DNA of 64,000 nucleotides, taken from NCBI RefSeq assembly GCF_001643015.1, contig NZ_CP015622.1:1873358-1937357 (forward strand), in the 5' to 3' direction. Positions 19,735-29,682 of the stretch are shown here, in pieces. The first letter of the stretch is position 1; each line of letters starts with the position of its first letter. The notes under the pieces are model-generated. The model had not been told where the DNA came from, searched no databases, and saw only the letters and a list, made by a program, of their open reading frames with translations. The DNA is from Corynebacterium crudilactis. GTDB lineage: Bacteria > Actinomycetota > Actinomycetes > Mycobacteriales > Mycobacteriaceae. A program made the position numbers and the translations under genes.

Positions 19735-22011
19735 TTAGCCACCGAGGCCGGCGCGTCGTAAAGCATCTGCCATGGAACCTGTGGCGGGCTTAGCGGACTG
19801 TTTTTGCGGAGCTCGCTGCTGTTTGGCTGGTCGGGTTCCGCGCTTTTGCAGAGCTGGGGCACCGGGTTCATCGGTCAAGCGGAGGGAAAGACCGATGCGT
19901 TTGCGGTCGACGTCAACTTCCATGACCTTTACCTTCACGACCTCACCAGAGCGAACAACTTCGTGGGGGTTGGAGATGAATTTGTCGCTCATCGCGGAAA
20001 CGTGAACGAGGCCATCTTGGTGCACTCCCACGTCAACGAATGCGCCGAACGCCGCAACGTTGGTGACAGTTCCTTCCAGGATCATGCCGGGTGTGAGGTC
20101 GGAGATTTTCTCCACGCCTTCTTTGAAGCTGGCTGTTTTGAATTCTGGGCGGGGGTCGCGTCCGGGTTTATCCAGCTCGGCGATGATGTCGGTGACGGTG
20201 GGGATGCCGAATCGTTCATCAGCGAAATCAGCGGGCTTCAATTTGGCAAGCACCGCAGTGTTTCCGATCAATCCTGCGACATCCAATCCGGTAGCCTTCG
20301 CGATGTTGCGGACAACTGGGTACGCCTCGGGGTGAACAGCGGAGGCGTCGAGAGGGTCGGTGGATCCAGAAATGCGGAGGAAGCCAGCACACTGTTCAAA
20401 GGCTTTGGGTCCCAGGCGAGGAACTTTGTTCAGTTCTTTTCGGGAGGAGAATCCACCGTTTTCGTTGCGGTAGGCCACGATGTTGTTTGCCAAGGTGGAG
20501 GTCACTCCGGCAACTCGGGTAAGAAGTGGTGCGGATGCGGTGTTGAGGTTAACTCCGACTGCGTTTACTGCGTCTTCGACGACACCATCAAGGGTTTTGG
20601 CAAGTGCAACCTGGTTGACATCGTGTTGGTACTGGCCGACTCCGATGGCTTTGGGCTCAATCTTGACGAGCTCCGCCAGTGGATCCTGGAGTCGCCTCGC
20701 GATAGAAACTGCACCGCGCAGGGAGACGTCCATGTCGGGGAATTCTTCGGCTGCGATCGGTGATGCCGAGTACACAGATGCGCCCGATTCGGAGACCACC
20801 ACGGGAGTTGGTCGCTTGCCACCTGCGGCTTTGATCATGTCTGCCACTTCGCCGGCGAGTTTTTCCGTTTCCCTCGAGGCGGTTCCGTTGCCAATCGCCA
20901 TGAGTTCCACACCGTGAGTCGCGCACAGGTTAGCCAGTTCAGATACGGCTTCCTTCCAGCGGTTTTGGGGCTGGTGTGGGTAGACGATCGTGGTGGCAAC
21001 ATCCTTACCGGTGGAATCCACGACAGCTACTTTCACACCGTTGCGGAATCCCGGGTCAAGGCCAATTGTGGAGCGCTGACCAGCGGGAGCTGCAAGGAGA
21101 ACGTCGCGGAGGTTGGTGGCAAACACATCGAGTGCGCCTTCCTCTGCTTTTTCTTTCAGACGCATGCGCACATCCAATCCGGAGGACACATACAGTTTGG
21201 TGCGCCAACCCCAGCGCACAGCCTCAGCCAGCCAGCTAGAAGTCTGGGTGTCCAGGGAGAATCGGTCGGCGATCAAACCTTCGTAGATTGTGTCGTCGCC
21301 CGCATCGAGGTTGAGGCTCAGCACACCTTCGTTTTCACCGCGCAGCAGCGCCAAAATTCGGTGAGATGGAAGCTTGTCAAAAGGTTCGGAAAACTCAAAG
21401 TAGTCCTTGAACTTTGCGCCTTCCTGCTCCTTGCCCGCCACCACCGATGCTGACATGGAACCCGCGCGATACATTTGCTCACGCACCTCGCCCACCAAAT
21501 CGGCATCGAGCGCGAAGCGGTCAATCAAAATGGCGCGAGCACCATCCAAAACTTTTTTGGAATCCTCAAAGCCCTCAGTCGTAAATGCAGCTGCCTGCGC
21601 TGCGGCGTCGAGGGACGGGGCGTCGATAAGCTTATCGACGAGCCCCTCCAGGCCCGCCTCCCTAGCGATATCAGCCTTCGTCTTGCGCCGTTTTTTGAAC
21701 GGCAGGTACAGATCCTCCAGGCGAGCCTTGGTGTCGCATCCCAAAATCAGCGAGCGTAAATCATCGGTGAGTTTGCCTTGTTCCTCAATCGCAGCGAGGA
21801 TGCTTTGTTTGCGATCCTCCAGCTCACGGAGGTAACTGAGGCGTTCTTCCAGGTCACGCAGTTGGGTATCATCGAGTCCCCCAGTGATTTCCTTGCGGTA
21901 CCTGGCGATGAACGGAACGGTGTTTCCTTCATCCAAGAGCTTGATGGCGGCCTCGACTTGTTCATCTTTAACGCCGAGTTCGAGAGCAATCGTTCGAGAA
22001 ATTGATGACAT
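19735..22011 (-). CDS. tex: Tex-family RNA-binding transcription accessory protein
   Basis: 758-residue Tex protein with N-terminal helical region, YqgF/RNase H-like domain (around 330-440, [19 protein letters not shown]), helix-hairpin-helix region ([36 protein letters not shown]) and a C-terminal S1 domain ([20 protein letters not shown]). The tail is basic ([17 protein letters not shown]). It starts ten bases after the LacI gene, so it is probably co-transcribed with the lyase-transporter-repressor unit as well as from its own promoter. Confidence 0.96.
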   Translation of the reverse strand: MSSISRTIALELGVKDEQVEAAIKLLDEGNTVPFIARYRKEITGGLDDTQLRDLEERLSYLRELEDRKQSILAAIEEQGKLTDDLRSLILGCDTKARLEDLYLPFKKRRKTKADIAREAGLEGLVDKLIDAPSLDAAAQAAAFTTEGFEDSKKVLDGARAILIDRFALDADLVGEVREQMYRAGSMSASVVAGKEQEGAKFKDYFEFSEPFDKLPSHRILALLRGENEGVLSLNLDAGDDTIYEGLIADRFSLDTQTSSWLAEAVRWGWRTKLYVSSGLDVRMRLKEKAEEGALDVFATNLRDVLLAAPAGQRSTIGLDPGFRNGVKVAVVDSTGKDVATTIVYPHQPQNRWKEAVSELANLCATHGVELMAIGNGTASRETEKLAGEVADMIKAAGGKRPTPVVVSESGASVYSASPIAAEEFPDMDVSLRGAVSIARRLQDPLAELVKIEPKAIGVGQYQHDVNQVALAKTLDGVVEDAVNAVGVNLNTASAPLLTRVAGVTSTLANNIVAYRNENGGFSSRKELNKVPRLGPKAFEQCAGFLRISGSTDPLDASAVHPEAYPVVRNIAKATGLDVAGLIGNTAVLAKLKPADFADERFGIPTVTDIIAELDKPGRDPRPEFKTASFKEGVEKISDLTPGMILEGTVTNVAAFGAFVDVGVHQDGLVHVSAMSDKFISNPHEVVRSGEVVKVKVMEVDVDRKRIGLSLRLTDEPGAPALQKRGTRPAKQQRAPQKQSAKPATGSMADALRRAGLGG

Positions 22012-22021
22012 TTGGGCAATT

Positions 22022-23005
22022 CTACCCGGAATGTGTGCTCGACCCCCGAAGGATCACCTGCCCCTGCAAAACCACATCGCCGGTGGGAAGTTCAGGATTT
22101 TCAATCAGATCCACCAACAAGCGCACGGCTTCTTTCCCCATTTCCTCATGCGGTGGAACAAACGTGGTGATCCCAGCGCCGACGAAGCTGTACCACTCAG
22201 GATCGTCATAACCACCAATCACCACATCGTGGGGAACGCGGACATTCAGGCGAGTAAAAGCACGCATCACCCCAGCCATCAGCCGAGGAGACGCCACAAT
22301 CAAAGCATCGGGAAGGCCGTTGTTAAACACCACCTGAGCCATCTCTTCGCCAGATTCGACAGAATAGTGGCCAAAATGGAACGTCACCTCAGCCCCATAT
22401 ATCGACGCCGCATGACTAATACCGCGCATTCGTTCCTGCGTGGTGGAAAGTGATTCTTCACCAACCAAAGCAGCAATGTTCATTCCGCTGCCGCCCAGCA
22501 CCGACTCGGTCAGCTGGAAAAACCCAGCCTCATCATCACACGACACCCGAGGGAAACCAGGACCCAATTCACCACGAGTCAACTGCACCATGGGGATTCC
22601 TTCAGGAGCAATTGAGCCGACCACTGGAACGTGGATAATTCCTGCAGCTTGAATCGAAATCAACGATTCCATCACCACGTCCTGCGCCTGCACACTGTTG
22701 GCCTCCGCAACCAGCATTTGATAGCCAGCAGCTTTCAGATCCTGCTGAATAGTCTGCAGCGATTCCGAATAATACTCATTGGACAAATCCGGAACAATGA
22801 CCCCCACCAAGGCACTGCGATGTTCCCGCAACGCCTTGGCCAGCTGATTTGGTACATAGTTCAGCTCTTTAGCCGCCGCCTGAACTTTCTCCCGCGTCTG
22901 CGGGGACACATAACCCTTGCCAGATAGGGCCCTCGAGGCTGTGGCGTAACCGACGCCAGCTAACTCAGCCACTTCCTTGAGGCTCGATTTTGCTGACATC
23001 TTCAC
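22022..23005 (-). CDS. LacI-family transcriptional regulator
   Basis: 327 residues. N-terminal LacI HTH and hinge ([44 protein letters not shown]) followed by a periplasmic-binding-like effector domain starting [17 protein letters not shown]. Its gene follows the transporter by 29 bases and precedes tex. Two LacI-type operators lie before the first gene of the unit (25955-25993), so the simplest model is a local autoregulated repressor released by the substrate or product of the PcaB-like lyase. The effector is unknown. Confidence 0.92.
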   Translation of the reverse strand: MKMSAKSSLKEVAELAGVGYATASRALSGKGYVSPQTREKVQAAAKELNYVPNQLAKALREHRSALVGVIVPDLSNEYYSESLQTIQQDLKAAGYQMLVAEANSVQAQDVVMESLISIQAAGIIHVPVVGSIAPEGIPMVQLTRGELGPGFPRVSCDDEAGFFQLTESVLGGSGMNIAALVGEESLSTTQERMRGISHAASIYGAEVTFHFGHYSVESGEEMAQVVFNNGLPDALIVASPRLMAGVMRAFTRLNVRVPHDVVIGGYDDPEWYSFVGAGITTFVPPHEEMGKEAVRLLVDLIENPELPTGDVVLQGQVILRGSSTHSG

Positions 23006-23034
23006 ACACCCTTACCTTTTGCCTTTGACTTCGA

Positions 23035-24522
23035 TTACCAGAGTCCGATGACATTCATCCACAAACCACCGATAACCAACCAGATTGTGATCGATACGGC
23101 ACCAGCAATTGCCGAGGTCCGCCACCACTCACCCACCGTGATGTAGTTCAAACCAAACAATGTTGGCGAAGGACCACCAGAATACTGAGTGAGTGAAGAG
23201 AACAAATTGGAGGTGTACGCCAACACCAGGGCCGCCATCAAAGGAGGCGCACCAATCGCAATCGCAGCACCCAGGAAGGCCAAGTACATCGCAGAAATAT
23301 GTGCCGTTGCCGAGGCGAAGAAATAGTGGCTAAAGAAGTAGATCAAGACCAGCACAACTAGCGCGACAACCCAGTTCATACCACCCAAACTGGAAGCAAT
23401 CACCTCAGAAATCCACGCGATGAATCCGTACTGCGACAACGCTGTTGCCATCATGTACAGCACCGCGAACCACACCATGGTGTCCCACGCAGTCTTTTCT
23501 TGAATGATGTCCTCCCACGTCAATACGTGAGCCAGCAGCAAGATGATGACACCAACAAATGCGGTGGTGGTTGCAGAGATTCCCAAGACCAAATCGCCAC
23601 CTGTCCAGAGCAGCAGCAACACGACAAAGGTTCCCGACAGCACCTTCTCACCATAAGTAAACCCACCCAATTGCTTGAGTTCATCAGAAGCCATTTTCTT
23701 GACCTCAGGGGTGTCCTTCAACTCAGGTGGATAAATCTTGTACACCACCCACGGCACCACAATGAGCGCCACTAAACCAGGCACAATCGCACCCACAGCC
23801 CAGTTTGTCCACGTGATATTGACATCCATCTGCGACGCCAAAGAGGCGATCAAGGGGTTTCCTGCCATTGCAGTTAGAAACATCGCGCACGTAATCGCAT
23901 TTACCTGTCCCACATTCAGCGCCAAGAACGCGCCAGCTCTGCGACGAGTTGGGCCAGGAGTGGAATCATAAGTCAATGCCACCGACTTCATAATCGGAGC
24001 CATAATGCCACCACCTCGGGCAGTTGCTGATGGAATCGCAGGAGCCAAGACCAAGTCCGCGAGCGCCAAACCATAGGTCACACCCAGCATTTTTCCGCCG
24101 ACTTTAGACACGAAGAACAACGCTATTCGACGTCCAAGCCCCGTCTTGATGAATCCACGCGAAATCAGGAACGCCATCACAATCAGCCAAATGGTGCCGT
24201 TACTGAAACCAATAAGGCCATACACCGCGCCGGGATCATCAGAAGGCGCAGTCAACGGCACCAAACCAGTCAACACCGCGGCGATCATGCCGATAATTGT
24301 CACGGCACCCATTGGCATTGGCTTGAGAATAATCGCCACAATCGTCGCGATGAACAGGCCAAACATCCGCCACGCTTGATCCGTGAGTGCTTCAGGGTGC
24401 GGGGCAAACCACATGGCAACCACAATCAACGCTGGAATTCCCAACTTGATTAGAAGATTGCTCCAATGGGACCTGGCAGGTGCATTAACACCTTGGGATT
24501 GGTTCTTGATCGGTGTACTCAT
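23035..24522 (-). CDS. DASS-family anion:sodium symporter
   Basis: 495-residue membrane protein with about 12-14 hydrophobic segments. The family pattern of divalent anion:Na+ symporters is visible: GLIGFSNGTIWLIVMAFLIS, SATARGGGIMAPIM, LNVGQVNAITCAMFLTAMAGN and SLTQYSGGPSPTLFG near the C-terminus. Such carriers take up di- or tricarboxylates such as malate, succinate, citrate or tartrate; which one is used here cannot be read from sequence. It sits 46 bases after the PcaB-like gene in the same unit. Confidence 0.9.
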   Translation of the reverse strand: MSTPIKNQSQGVNAPARSHWSNLLIKLGIPALIVVAMWFAPHPEALTDQAWRMFGLFIATIVAIILKPMPMGAVTIIGMIAAVLTGLVPLTAPSDDPGAVYGLIGFSNGTIWLIVMAFLISRGFIKTGLGRRIALFFVSKVGGKMLGVTYGLALADLVLAPAIPSATARGGGIMAPIMKSVALTYDSTPGPTRRRAGAFLALNVGQVNAITCAMFLTAMAGNPLIASLASQMDVNITWTNWAVGAIVPGLVALIVVPWVVYKIYPPELKDTPEVKKMASDELKQLGGFTYGEKVLSGTFVVLLLLWTGGDLVLGISATTTAFVGVIILLLAHVLTWEDIIQEKTAWDTMVWFAVLYMMATALSQYGFIAWISEVIASSLGGMNWVVALVVLVLIYFFSHYFFASATAHISAMYLAFLGAAIAIGAPPLMAALVLAYTSNLFSSLTQYSGGPSPTLFGLNYITVGEWWRTSAIAGAVSITIWLVIGGLWMNVIGLW

Positions 24523-24568
24523 CGTGCGTAAACTCCTGAACGATTCGAGTTGTTAAAGTTTTGGGTTG

Positions 24569-25924
24569 TTAAAATTGGGCATTCCAGGCGGCGACAGCTG
24601 CATTCACCATGGATTGTGCTTCGCCGACATAGTCTGCAGGCTGCGCAAAATTCTTAGGCAACAGGTCTTCGACCCCATGTTGAACTGCAATTATCGGCAG
24701 TACTTCTTCCAGCGTGGTGTGCTCTTCACGAGCCTTTGTGGATGCTTCATAGACCAAGTCATGAGCTTTCTCACGCCCCAGAGCAGGAGCTAGTTGAATC
24801 ATCTGAGCTTCCGCCATGATCAATCCACCATCAAAAGCCAAGTTCGAGGACATACGATCTGTATCCACTCGCATTCCTTCAGCCACCACAATGGCTTCAT
24901 CGAGTGCAGCGCCAGCTAGATTGGCCAACGTTGGAATGACAAGCCATTCTCCCTGCCACTCTCCTGCTGCTCGTTCATGTCCCGATTCCTGAAGCCGTGG
25001 CAAAGTCGAGGTCAAGGCACCCGCCACCACTGAAATACCAATCATGAGCTCGGAAGAAATCGGGTTGACTTTCTGAGGCATCGTGGAAGATGCACCCCGA
25101 TGGGAGTTGTAAGGCTCAAAAACTTCTCCGATTTCAGTTCGGGAAAGATCCACGATGTTTCGGCCAAATTTTGCCATCGATCCACACAGCGTTGAGCACA
25201 CCCATCCGAAGTCCCCAAGCACATCGCGTTCCACATGCCATGACACCACCGGGTCCTTCAGATCCAACAGGCGAGCCATCTCTGCACGAACCGTTGCCGC
25301 TTGTTCGCCTTGTGCTGCGTTGTTTCCACCAGCACCAAACAGCGAAATGACTCGCACGCGCTCGAGTGCTTCCTCAAGTCGTTCCCTCTGCCTGCGGATT
25401 TGATCCAAAAAGGTAGCGAGGGTTGCTCCAAATGTCGTGGGAATTGCCTGCTGAGCATGGGTGCGTCCCGGCATCACGGTGTCTTTGTGCTCTTCAGCCC
25501 GTGCTGCCAGTGCATTCCCCAGACGCACGATCTGTTTATCAAGGGCGTTCAAAGAGGCAGTCATTTGCAACACCAGTCCAGTGTCCATGATGTCTTGGGT
25601 CGTGGCGCCGTAGTGGACTCGCCCGTTGGGGCCTTCTGGAAGGTGACTTGCGATTTGTCTTACCAAGCCAAGGATGGGGTAGCCGACATTTTTGGCATCT
25701 TCCCACAGCTTCTCGCGGTCAATGTTGGAAAGGACTGCCGCCTGGTTGATCTGTGCAGCATCGTCTTCAGTAATCACGTCATGGCGGGCTTGAGCAGTTG
25801 CGAGTGCTCTCTCCGTGGCCAACCAGCTTTCGATTGTGGCATCTGAAGAAAATATTTCTAGTTGAGTGTCATTTCCTGCGTACTGCCAAAGTTGGGAGAA
25901 TGGGGCTTTGTCAGTGGGATACAT
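24569..25924 (-). CDS. PcaB-like lyase of the fumarase/aspartase superfamily
   Basis: 451 residues from the ATG at 25924 (MYPTDKAPF), which has AGGAG nine bases upstream; an alternative in-frame start at 25942 lacks this. Closest family by eye is 3-carboxy-cis,cis-muconate cycloisomerase: VHYGATTQDIMDTGLVLQ, MPGRTHAQQAIPTTFG, and the superfamily signature SSTMPQKVNP with the catalytic Ser loop. Unlike a true pca cluster, no protocatechuate genes are near; partners are a dicarboxylate-type transporter and a LacI regulator. It may act on another beta-substituted dicarboxylate, as argininosuccinate- or EDDS-lyase relatives do. Confidence 0.8.
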   Translation of the reverse strand: MYPTDKAPFSQLWQYAGNDTQLEIFSSDATIESWLATERALATAQARHDVITEDDAAQINQAAVLSNIDREKLWEDAKNVGYPILGLVRQIASHLPEGPNGRVHYGATTQDIMDTGLVLQMTASLNALDKQIVRLGNALAARAEEHKDTVMPGRTHAQQAIPTTFGATLATFLDQIRRQRERLEEALERVRVISLFGAGGNNAAQGEQAATVRAEMARLLDLKDPVVSWHVERDVLGDFGWVCSTLCGSMAKFGRNIVDLSRTEIGEVFEPYNSHRGASSTMPQKVNPISSELMIGISVVAGALTSTLPRLQESGHERAAGEWQGEWLVIPTLANLAGAALDEAIVVAEGMRVDTDRMSSNLAFDGGLIMAEAQMIQLAPALGREKAHDLVYEASTKAREEHTTLEEVLPIIAVQHGVEDLLPKNFAQPADYVGEAQSMVNAAVAAWNAQF

Positions 25925-25954
25925 TGTGCGCGCTCCTAGCACCTATGGGATTGT

Positions 25955-25970
25955 GTGGAATCGTTTCCAC
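25955..25970. promoter_or_regulatory. LacI-type operator 1
   Basis: GTGGAATCGTTTCCAC is a near-perfect palindrome around a central CG and matches the general LacI/CcpA-type pattern TGnAAnCGnTTnCA. It lies about 30 bases upstream of the PcaB-like start, where it would overlap the promoter or early leader. Confidence 0.75.
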
Positions 25971-25977
25971 CTTCCAT

Positions 25978-25993
25978 ATGAAATCGTATCCAC
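25978..25993. promoter_or_regulatory. LacI-type operator 2
   Basis: ATGAAATCGTATCCAC shares the CG centre and outer bases of operator 1. The centres are 23 bases apart, about two helical turns, so two repressor dimers could bind the same face. Confidence 0.65.
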
Positions 25994-26223
25994 AAAGGTA
26001 TGATGATCGCTATTCCTGGAGCCGAAAAGTAGGAAAACTCACACTTGCCCCACGCGGCGTTTTAAGCGCTCAGATTTGAGGAACATACCCGAGGGTCGAT
26101 CCAGTCGAATTACCCCCCTCAAACGGTCATATAAAACATCATCATTTCCGCATGTAATGGGCGATTTTGACACCTGTGAGATCCCTGATCAAGAATCCGA
26201 CCAGCTAGCATACCTGAAGCTAT

Positions 26224-26318
26224 AAATCGAACGGATTTTTGCATCAGAACTCAACATTCGTGCAAATTTTCGACCGATTTCGGGTCCCCACCACCCAAAT
26301 CGGTCGGATTTTTGCATC
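26224..26318. repeat. Three copies of a 22-base intergenic motif
   Basis: The interval 25994-26416 has no gene I can support. It contains a 22-base motif (core CGGATTTTTGCATC) at 26224-26245 and 26297-26318 on plus and, diverged, at 26259-26280 on minus. The second and third copies form a perfect 10-bp inverted repeat (CGACCGATTT, 26271-26280, with 26297-26306) that could fold into a hairpin followed by GATTTTTGC on the plus strand. Confidence 0.6.
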
Positions 26319-26416
26319 TCACCATACACCCCGGTGCGGATCCAGCATTTTCGACAGTGCCCCTCCCGAAAAGCATTTCCTCCAGGACGGTGGGCTAACT
26401 GACAAAACTTAGAAAA

Positions 26417-26797
26417 CTAACCCCGATGCTGCCACGCGCATGATGCGTTAACGCCAGGTTCGGTCGCACCTTCAAGGGAAGTTCCATACCAGTAGATCCC
26501 CTGAGGCAACGCCCCCACCACCTTTTTGGTGAGGTCTTTAAGCTCCAGGTCGGAGGAGCCGTTAATTACTAGGCGGTGGAGCACTTCCACAATTGGTGGG
26601 TGGCCCTCTAGCTGGGAGAACTGGGTGACAAGCATGTTGTCGGGTTCGCAGGTGAGGTCAACGATCTGGGAGTGGATTTCAGAGGCTGCGAATCCGGACT
26701 CACTCAATTTCGCTGGTAGGTTTTCTAGCACTTTGTCCCATTCGCTGGGGACGATGAGGATGTTGAGGTCGGTTGAAACTTCTCGCATGGTGGTCAT
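26417..26797 (-). CDS. Hypothetical protein
   Basis: 126 residues from the second ATG (26797), which has GAAAGGA five bases upstream; the first in-frame ATG at 26812 lacks a site. Not recognised. The protein is soluble and slightly acidic, with a mixed alpha/beta look (LNILIVPSEWDKVLENLP, QLEGHPPIVEVLHRLV, DLTKKVVGALPQGIYWYG). It is the last gene of the trmD-VTT protein unit, 15 bases after the membrane protein stop, so it is likely co-expressed. Confidence 0.7.
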   Translation of the reverse strand: MTTMREVSTDLNILIVPSEWDKVLENLPAKLSESGFAASEIHSQIVDLTCEPDNMLVTQFSQLEGHPPIVEVLHRLVINGSSDLELKDLTKKVVGALPQGIYWYGTSLEGATEPGVNASCAWQHRG

Positions 26798-26812
26798 ATT
26801 CCTTTCAACCAT

Positions 26813-27505
26813 TTACTTGGCAAATTGCTTCCGTGCGCGGAAAAACATCAGCGCCAGCAATCCTAAGGTTATCCAAAGCATGTAGCGGTTGACCACGTTA
26901 ACGATATCGAGGACTTGTTCGCCGAAGGTGTAGCCCAGCCAGATGAACAGTCCGTTGACCGCCAAGACGCAGATGGCGTTCCAGGCCATGATGATCCAGA
27001 AGCGGATTTTCACCAGGCCGGCCACCGCGTTGAGGATGGTTCCCGGCACGGGTCCTGGGAGGTAAGCCAGTGGAATGAGGCCGATGATCCAGGCGTAGAG
27101 GCGGGTGGATTCGGAGTCGACGGATTTTTTGAACATGCGGTGGAAGCGGGGCATGTATTGGAGGGACATGTCGATAAATTCCATGCCCCAGCGCTTACCC
27201 ATCAGCCAATAGACGGGCATGAACTTCAGTGCGCCGATCAGGGTGCAGAGCCAGTAGACCCACCAGATGCCGTTTTCTACCGAAGCGTTCGCGCCGCCCA
27301 CGACTGCACTGGTGTAACCGCCGACGATGAGGGTGTAGGCCAGCGGTTGGGTGAGCATCCAGGCGCGCAGTGGGATCATGCAGAGGGAGAAAATACCCAT
27401 CGCGATGAGTGCGATGAACAAAATGATGTCGCCACGTTCTGGGTTGCTGAGAAATTTCGGGAGCTCGGGCTCTGGCTTTGGGGGTTGAGGTGTGGTCTCT
27501 GTCAT
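26813..27505 (-). CDS. DedA/VTT-like membrane protein
   Basis: 230 residues, proline-rich cytoplasmic N-terminus (about 1-25), then four to five hydrophobic segments. The segment PLAYLPGPVPGTILNAVAGL resembles the DedA/VTT re-entrant loop with its PG...AG pattern, and GGYTSAVVGGA resembles the first loop. DedA proteins are lipid carriers or transporters in other bacteria. The start overlaps the trmD stop in ATGA, so the two are translationally coupled. Confidence 0.75.
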   Translation of the reverse strand: MTETTPQPPKPEPELPKFLSNPERGDIILFIALIAMGIFSLCMIPLRAWMLTQPLAYTLIVGGYTSAVVGGANASVENGIWWVYWLCTLIGALKFMPVYWLMGKRWGMEFIDMSLQYMPRFHRMFKKSVDSESTRLYAWIIGLIPLAYLPGPVPGTILNAVAGLVKIRFWIIMAWNAICVLAVNGLFIWLGYTFGEQVLDIVNVVNRYMLWITLGLLALMFFRARKQFAK

Positions 27506-28374
27506 TTGTCCAGTCCCAATACTTTGAGGTCGGTGGAATCGAGGAGGGAGGCGTCGATAAGCTCAGGCCTAATTGCCTGGGTGCGTAGGAGCGCCTGATC
27601 GCGTCGCCAGCGATCGACCTTGGCGTGGTTGCCCGAGAATAGTACTTCGGGGACGTCAAGTCCGCGCCAGGTGCGCGGCTTTGTGTACGACGGGCCTTCG
27701 AGCAGGCCATCGGAGAAGCTGTCTTCTTCGTGGCTACGACGGTTTCCGAGCACGCCAGGGATCAGGCGCACGACGGCTTCCGCGATGACCAGGACTGCCA
27801 CTTCCCCGCCGATCAGCACATAATCGCCGATCGATACTTCACGCACCCGGTAGCGCTTAGCCGCATCATCGATGACGCGCTGATCAATGCCTTCATAGCG
27901 GCCGCAAGCAAACACGATGTGCTTTTCGTTCGACCACGCACGCGCATCCGCCTGCGTAAAAGGCTTGCCCGCTGGCGTGGGCACCAGCAAGAGCGGCAAA
28001 TCTAGATCCTCATCATCTGCCGCATAAATACGCTTTTCGACGCCACCTAGCTCATCATGACGCGCATTTTTCAAATGTGGCGCCGCCGAGTTCAACTCAG
28101 CTCCCACCACATGCCCCGCAGCAACATCATCCAAAGCTGGGCCCCACACCTCTGGCTTCATCACCATGCCAGGGCCACCACCATAAGGGGTATCATCGAC
28201 AGCTTTATGCCCGCCAGTAGCCCAATTGCGCAGATCATGCACACCGACTTCCAACGTGCCATCTTCAATCGCTTTACCCAACAACGCATGGCGAAGCGGA
28301 TCCAAGTACTCAGGGAAGATGGTCAACACATCAAGGCGCAAATGGCGGAAATCATTATTTTCGGAGCTAGTCAC
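27502..28374 (-). CDS. trmD: tRNA (guanine37-N1)-methyltransferase TrmD
   Basis: Makes m1G37 beside the anticodon, which prevents +1 frameshifting. SPOUT-fold protein with the trefoil-knot region VFACGRYEGIDQRVID, VSIGDYVLIGGEVAVLVIAEA and VRLIPGVLGN. I take the GTG at 28374 (VTSSENNDFRHLRLDVL) as start, giving 290 residues; the site before it is weak, and the frame runs open to 28446. The extra residues relative to E. coli TrmD are mostly an insertion around 80-110 (HVVGAELNSAAPHLKNARHD). A lipoprotein gene diverges upstream. Confidence 0.93.
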   Translation of the reverse strand: MTSSENNDFRHLRLDVLTIFPEYLDPLRHALLGKAIEDGTLEVGVHDLRNWATGGHKAVDDTPYGGGPGMVMKPEVWGPALDDVAAGHVVGAELNSAAPHLKNARHDELGGVEKRIYAADDEDLDLPLLLVPTPAGKPFTQADARAWSNEKHIVFACGRYEGIDQRVIDDAAKRYRVREVSIGDYVLIGGEVAVLVIAEAVVRLIPGVLGNRRSHEEDSFSDGLLEGPSYTKPRTWRGLDVPEVLFSGNHAKVDRWRRDQALLRTQAIRPELIDASLLDSTDLKVLGLDK

Positions 28375-28409
28375 GGACTTCAATCTACCAAGAGGTCTAG
28401 CCTGGAGGA

Positions 28410-29060
28410 ATGAAGCCTCACACACTAATGCGGCAAACACTAACAATCGGTAGCCTGAGCGGGCTCTTGGTACTTAGCGCGTGTACGGACTCAGGATCTT
28501 CAACCAGCTCTTCAACGGAAACTTCGGTGGAAACTTCAGTAAGCGGTTCGGTAAGCACTGCTGTGGAAACTCCTATAGAAACTTCCACGATTTCTGAAAC
28601 TGTCACAACAACCGTGTCCTCCGACCAACCACCGACAGAAAGCACACGGTGTGCCACCGCCGACCTTGAAATATCACTATCAGGGCAACAAGGTGCAGCT
28701 GGAAGCACACTTGTCGATGTGAACTTCTCCAACCTGGGGGCAACAGACTGTACCCTCCAGGGGTTTCCTGGCGTGAGCTTAGTTGGTTTAGGCAACGGCA
28801 CTCAGATCGGTGCACCCGCCTCAAGAGAACAGACCGACTCACCCACGATCACACTTCAACCGGGTGAGAGCACAATCGCAGCTCTTAGGATCTCTCGTGC
28901 AGAGAATTACGATCCTGCATTGTGCGCCCCGAAGCCGGCTGATGGGCTACGCGTCTATCCCCCTGGAGACACTGCATCTGCTTTTCTTCATATGGACGGC
29001 CTCCAAGGCTGCAGCAATGAAGAAGTCGAGCTGTTATCGGTGAAAGCTGTAGGAGCTTAA
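28410..29060 (+). CDS. Lipoprotein with DUF4232 domain
   Basis: 216 residues. Signal peptide with lipobox LSAC (Cys25), then a Ser/Thr/Glu-rich linker (about 27-75) and a DUF4232 domain starting at CATADLEISLSGQQGAAG, with the paired Cys of this domain (CTLQGFPGVS, ALCAPKP, GLQGCSN). It is a secreted, membrane-anchored protein of unknown function. The start ATG at 28410 has GGAGG only one base away and the next in-frame ATG (28428) is 18 bases from it, so the exact start is uncertain. Its end overlaps the rimM 3' end by four bases. Confidence 0.82.
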   Translation: MKPHTLMRQTLTIGSLSGLLVLSACTDSGSSTSSSTETSVETSVSGSVSTAVETPIETSTISETVTTTVSSDQPPTESTRCATADLEISLSGQQGAAGSTLVDVNFSNLGATDCTLQGFPGVSLVGLGNGTQIGAPASREQTDSPTITLQPGESTIAALRISRAENYDPALCAPKPADGLRVYPPGDTASAFLHMDGLQGCSNEEVELLSVKAVGA

Positions 29061-29572
29061 AGGTCCAGCAAACCTTCCGGAGGAGTGATCAGGGCAGTTC
29101 CCTCTTCCAAATCAACCTCAGGAACAATGGCGTGAACAAAAGGAATCAATGCTTCTTTTCCTGAAGTCAACATAACTTCCAAAATTTCGCCAGCTGGACC
29201 GTGCATCACACCAGTGACTTCTCCGATGTCTTCACCGTCATGAATGATGCGAAGACCTTCAAGCTCATGGTCGTAGAAACCATCCTCGTCCGCAGCAGCT
29301 TCAAGTGGCGCAGCGAAAAATCGAGTGCCACGCATGGAGTCAGCAGCCGTACGATCAAGCACTTCAGCAAACTTCACCAGGAGTCGACCTTGGTGCATAC
29401 GAGCTGCATCAATAGTGAGGGTATGCTCTTTTCCCGCTTGCTTGCCCTTTAATACTTCTCCGATAGCGAAGCGGATATCTGGATCATCGGTGCTTAATTC
29501 CACGACGACTTCACCCTTGATGCCGTGGGACTTCACGACTTTACCGATTTGCAATTCCTGCTCTGTGCTCAT
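29057..29572 (-). CDS. rimM: Ribosome maturation factor RimM
   Basis: 16S rRNA processing factor for the 30S head. 171 residues: N-terminal RimM domain (IGKVVKSHGIKGEVVVEL...RFAIGEVL) and C-terminal PRC-barrel (DEDGFYDHELEGLRI, GEVTGVMHGPAGEILEV, IPFVHAIVPEVDLEEG). Canonical partner of rpsP and trmD, but here separated from both by inserted genes. Confidence 0.95.
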   Translation of the reverse strand: MSTEQELQIGKVVKSHGIKGEVVVELSTDDPDIRFAIGEVLKGKQAGKEHTLTIDAARMHQGRLLVKFAEVLDRTAADSMRGTRFFAAPLEAAADEDGFYDHELEGLRIIHDGEDIGEVTGVMHGPAGEILEVMLTSGKEALIPFVHAIVPEVDLEEGTALITPPEGLLDL

Positions 29573-29682
29573 GCTTAGAAAGTTTATGCCACAGTCCTGT
29601 CCAGCCCTATTTCACCATAATTAATACAGCTCAAACAGTTTTTATTAAGGTGGTAATACGCCCAAGGAAAAGGAATACTCCA

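Noticed and set aside
19804-20763. 319-codon plus-strand frame opposite tex
   Set aside because: The glycine/valine-rich translation is typical of an antisense frame of a GC-biased gene; tex on the other strand is certain.
26101-26416. A short gene or regulatory RNA in the gap before the lyase operon
   Set aside because: No frame with a ribosome site is present; only the repeat motif is supported, and I kept that as a repeat.
27195-27710. 171-codon minus-strand frame overlapping trmD and the DedA-like gene
   Set aside because: It lies in another frame of two supported genes and has Arg/Pro-rich, non-protein-like composition.
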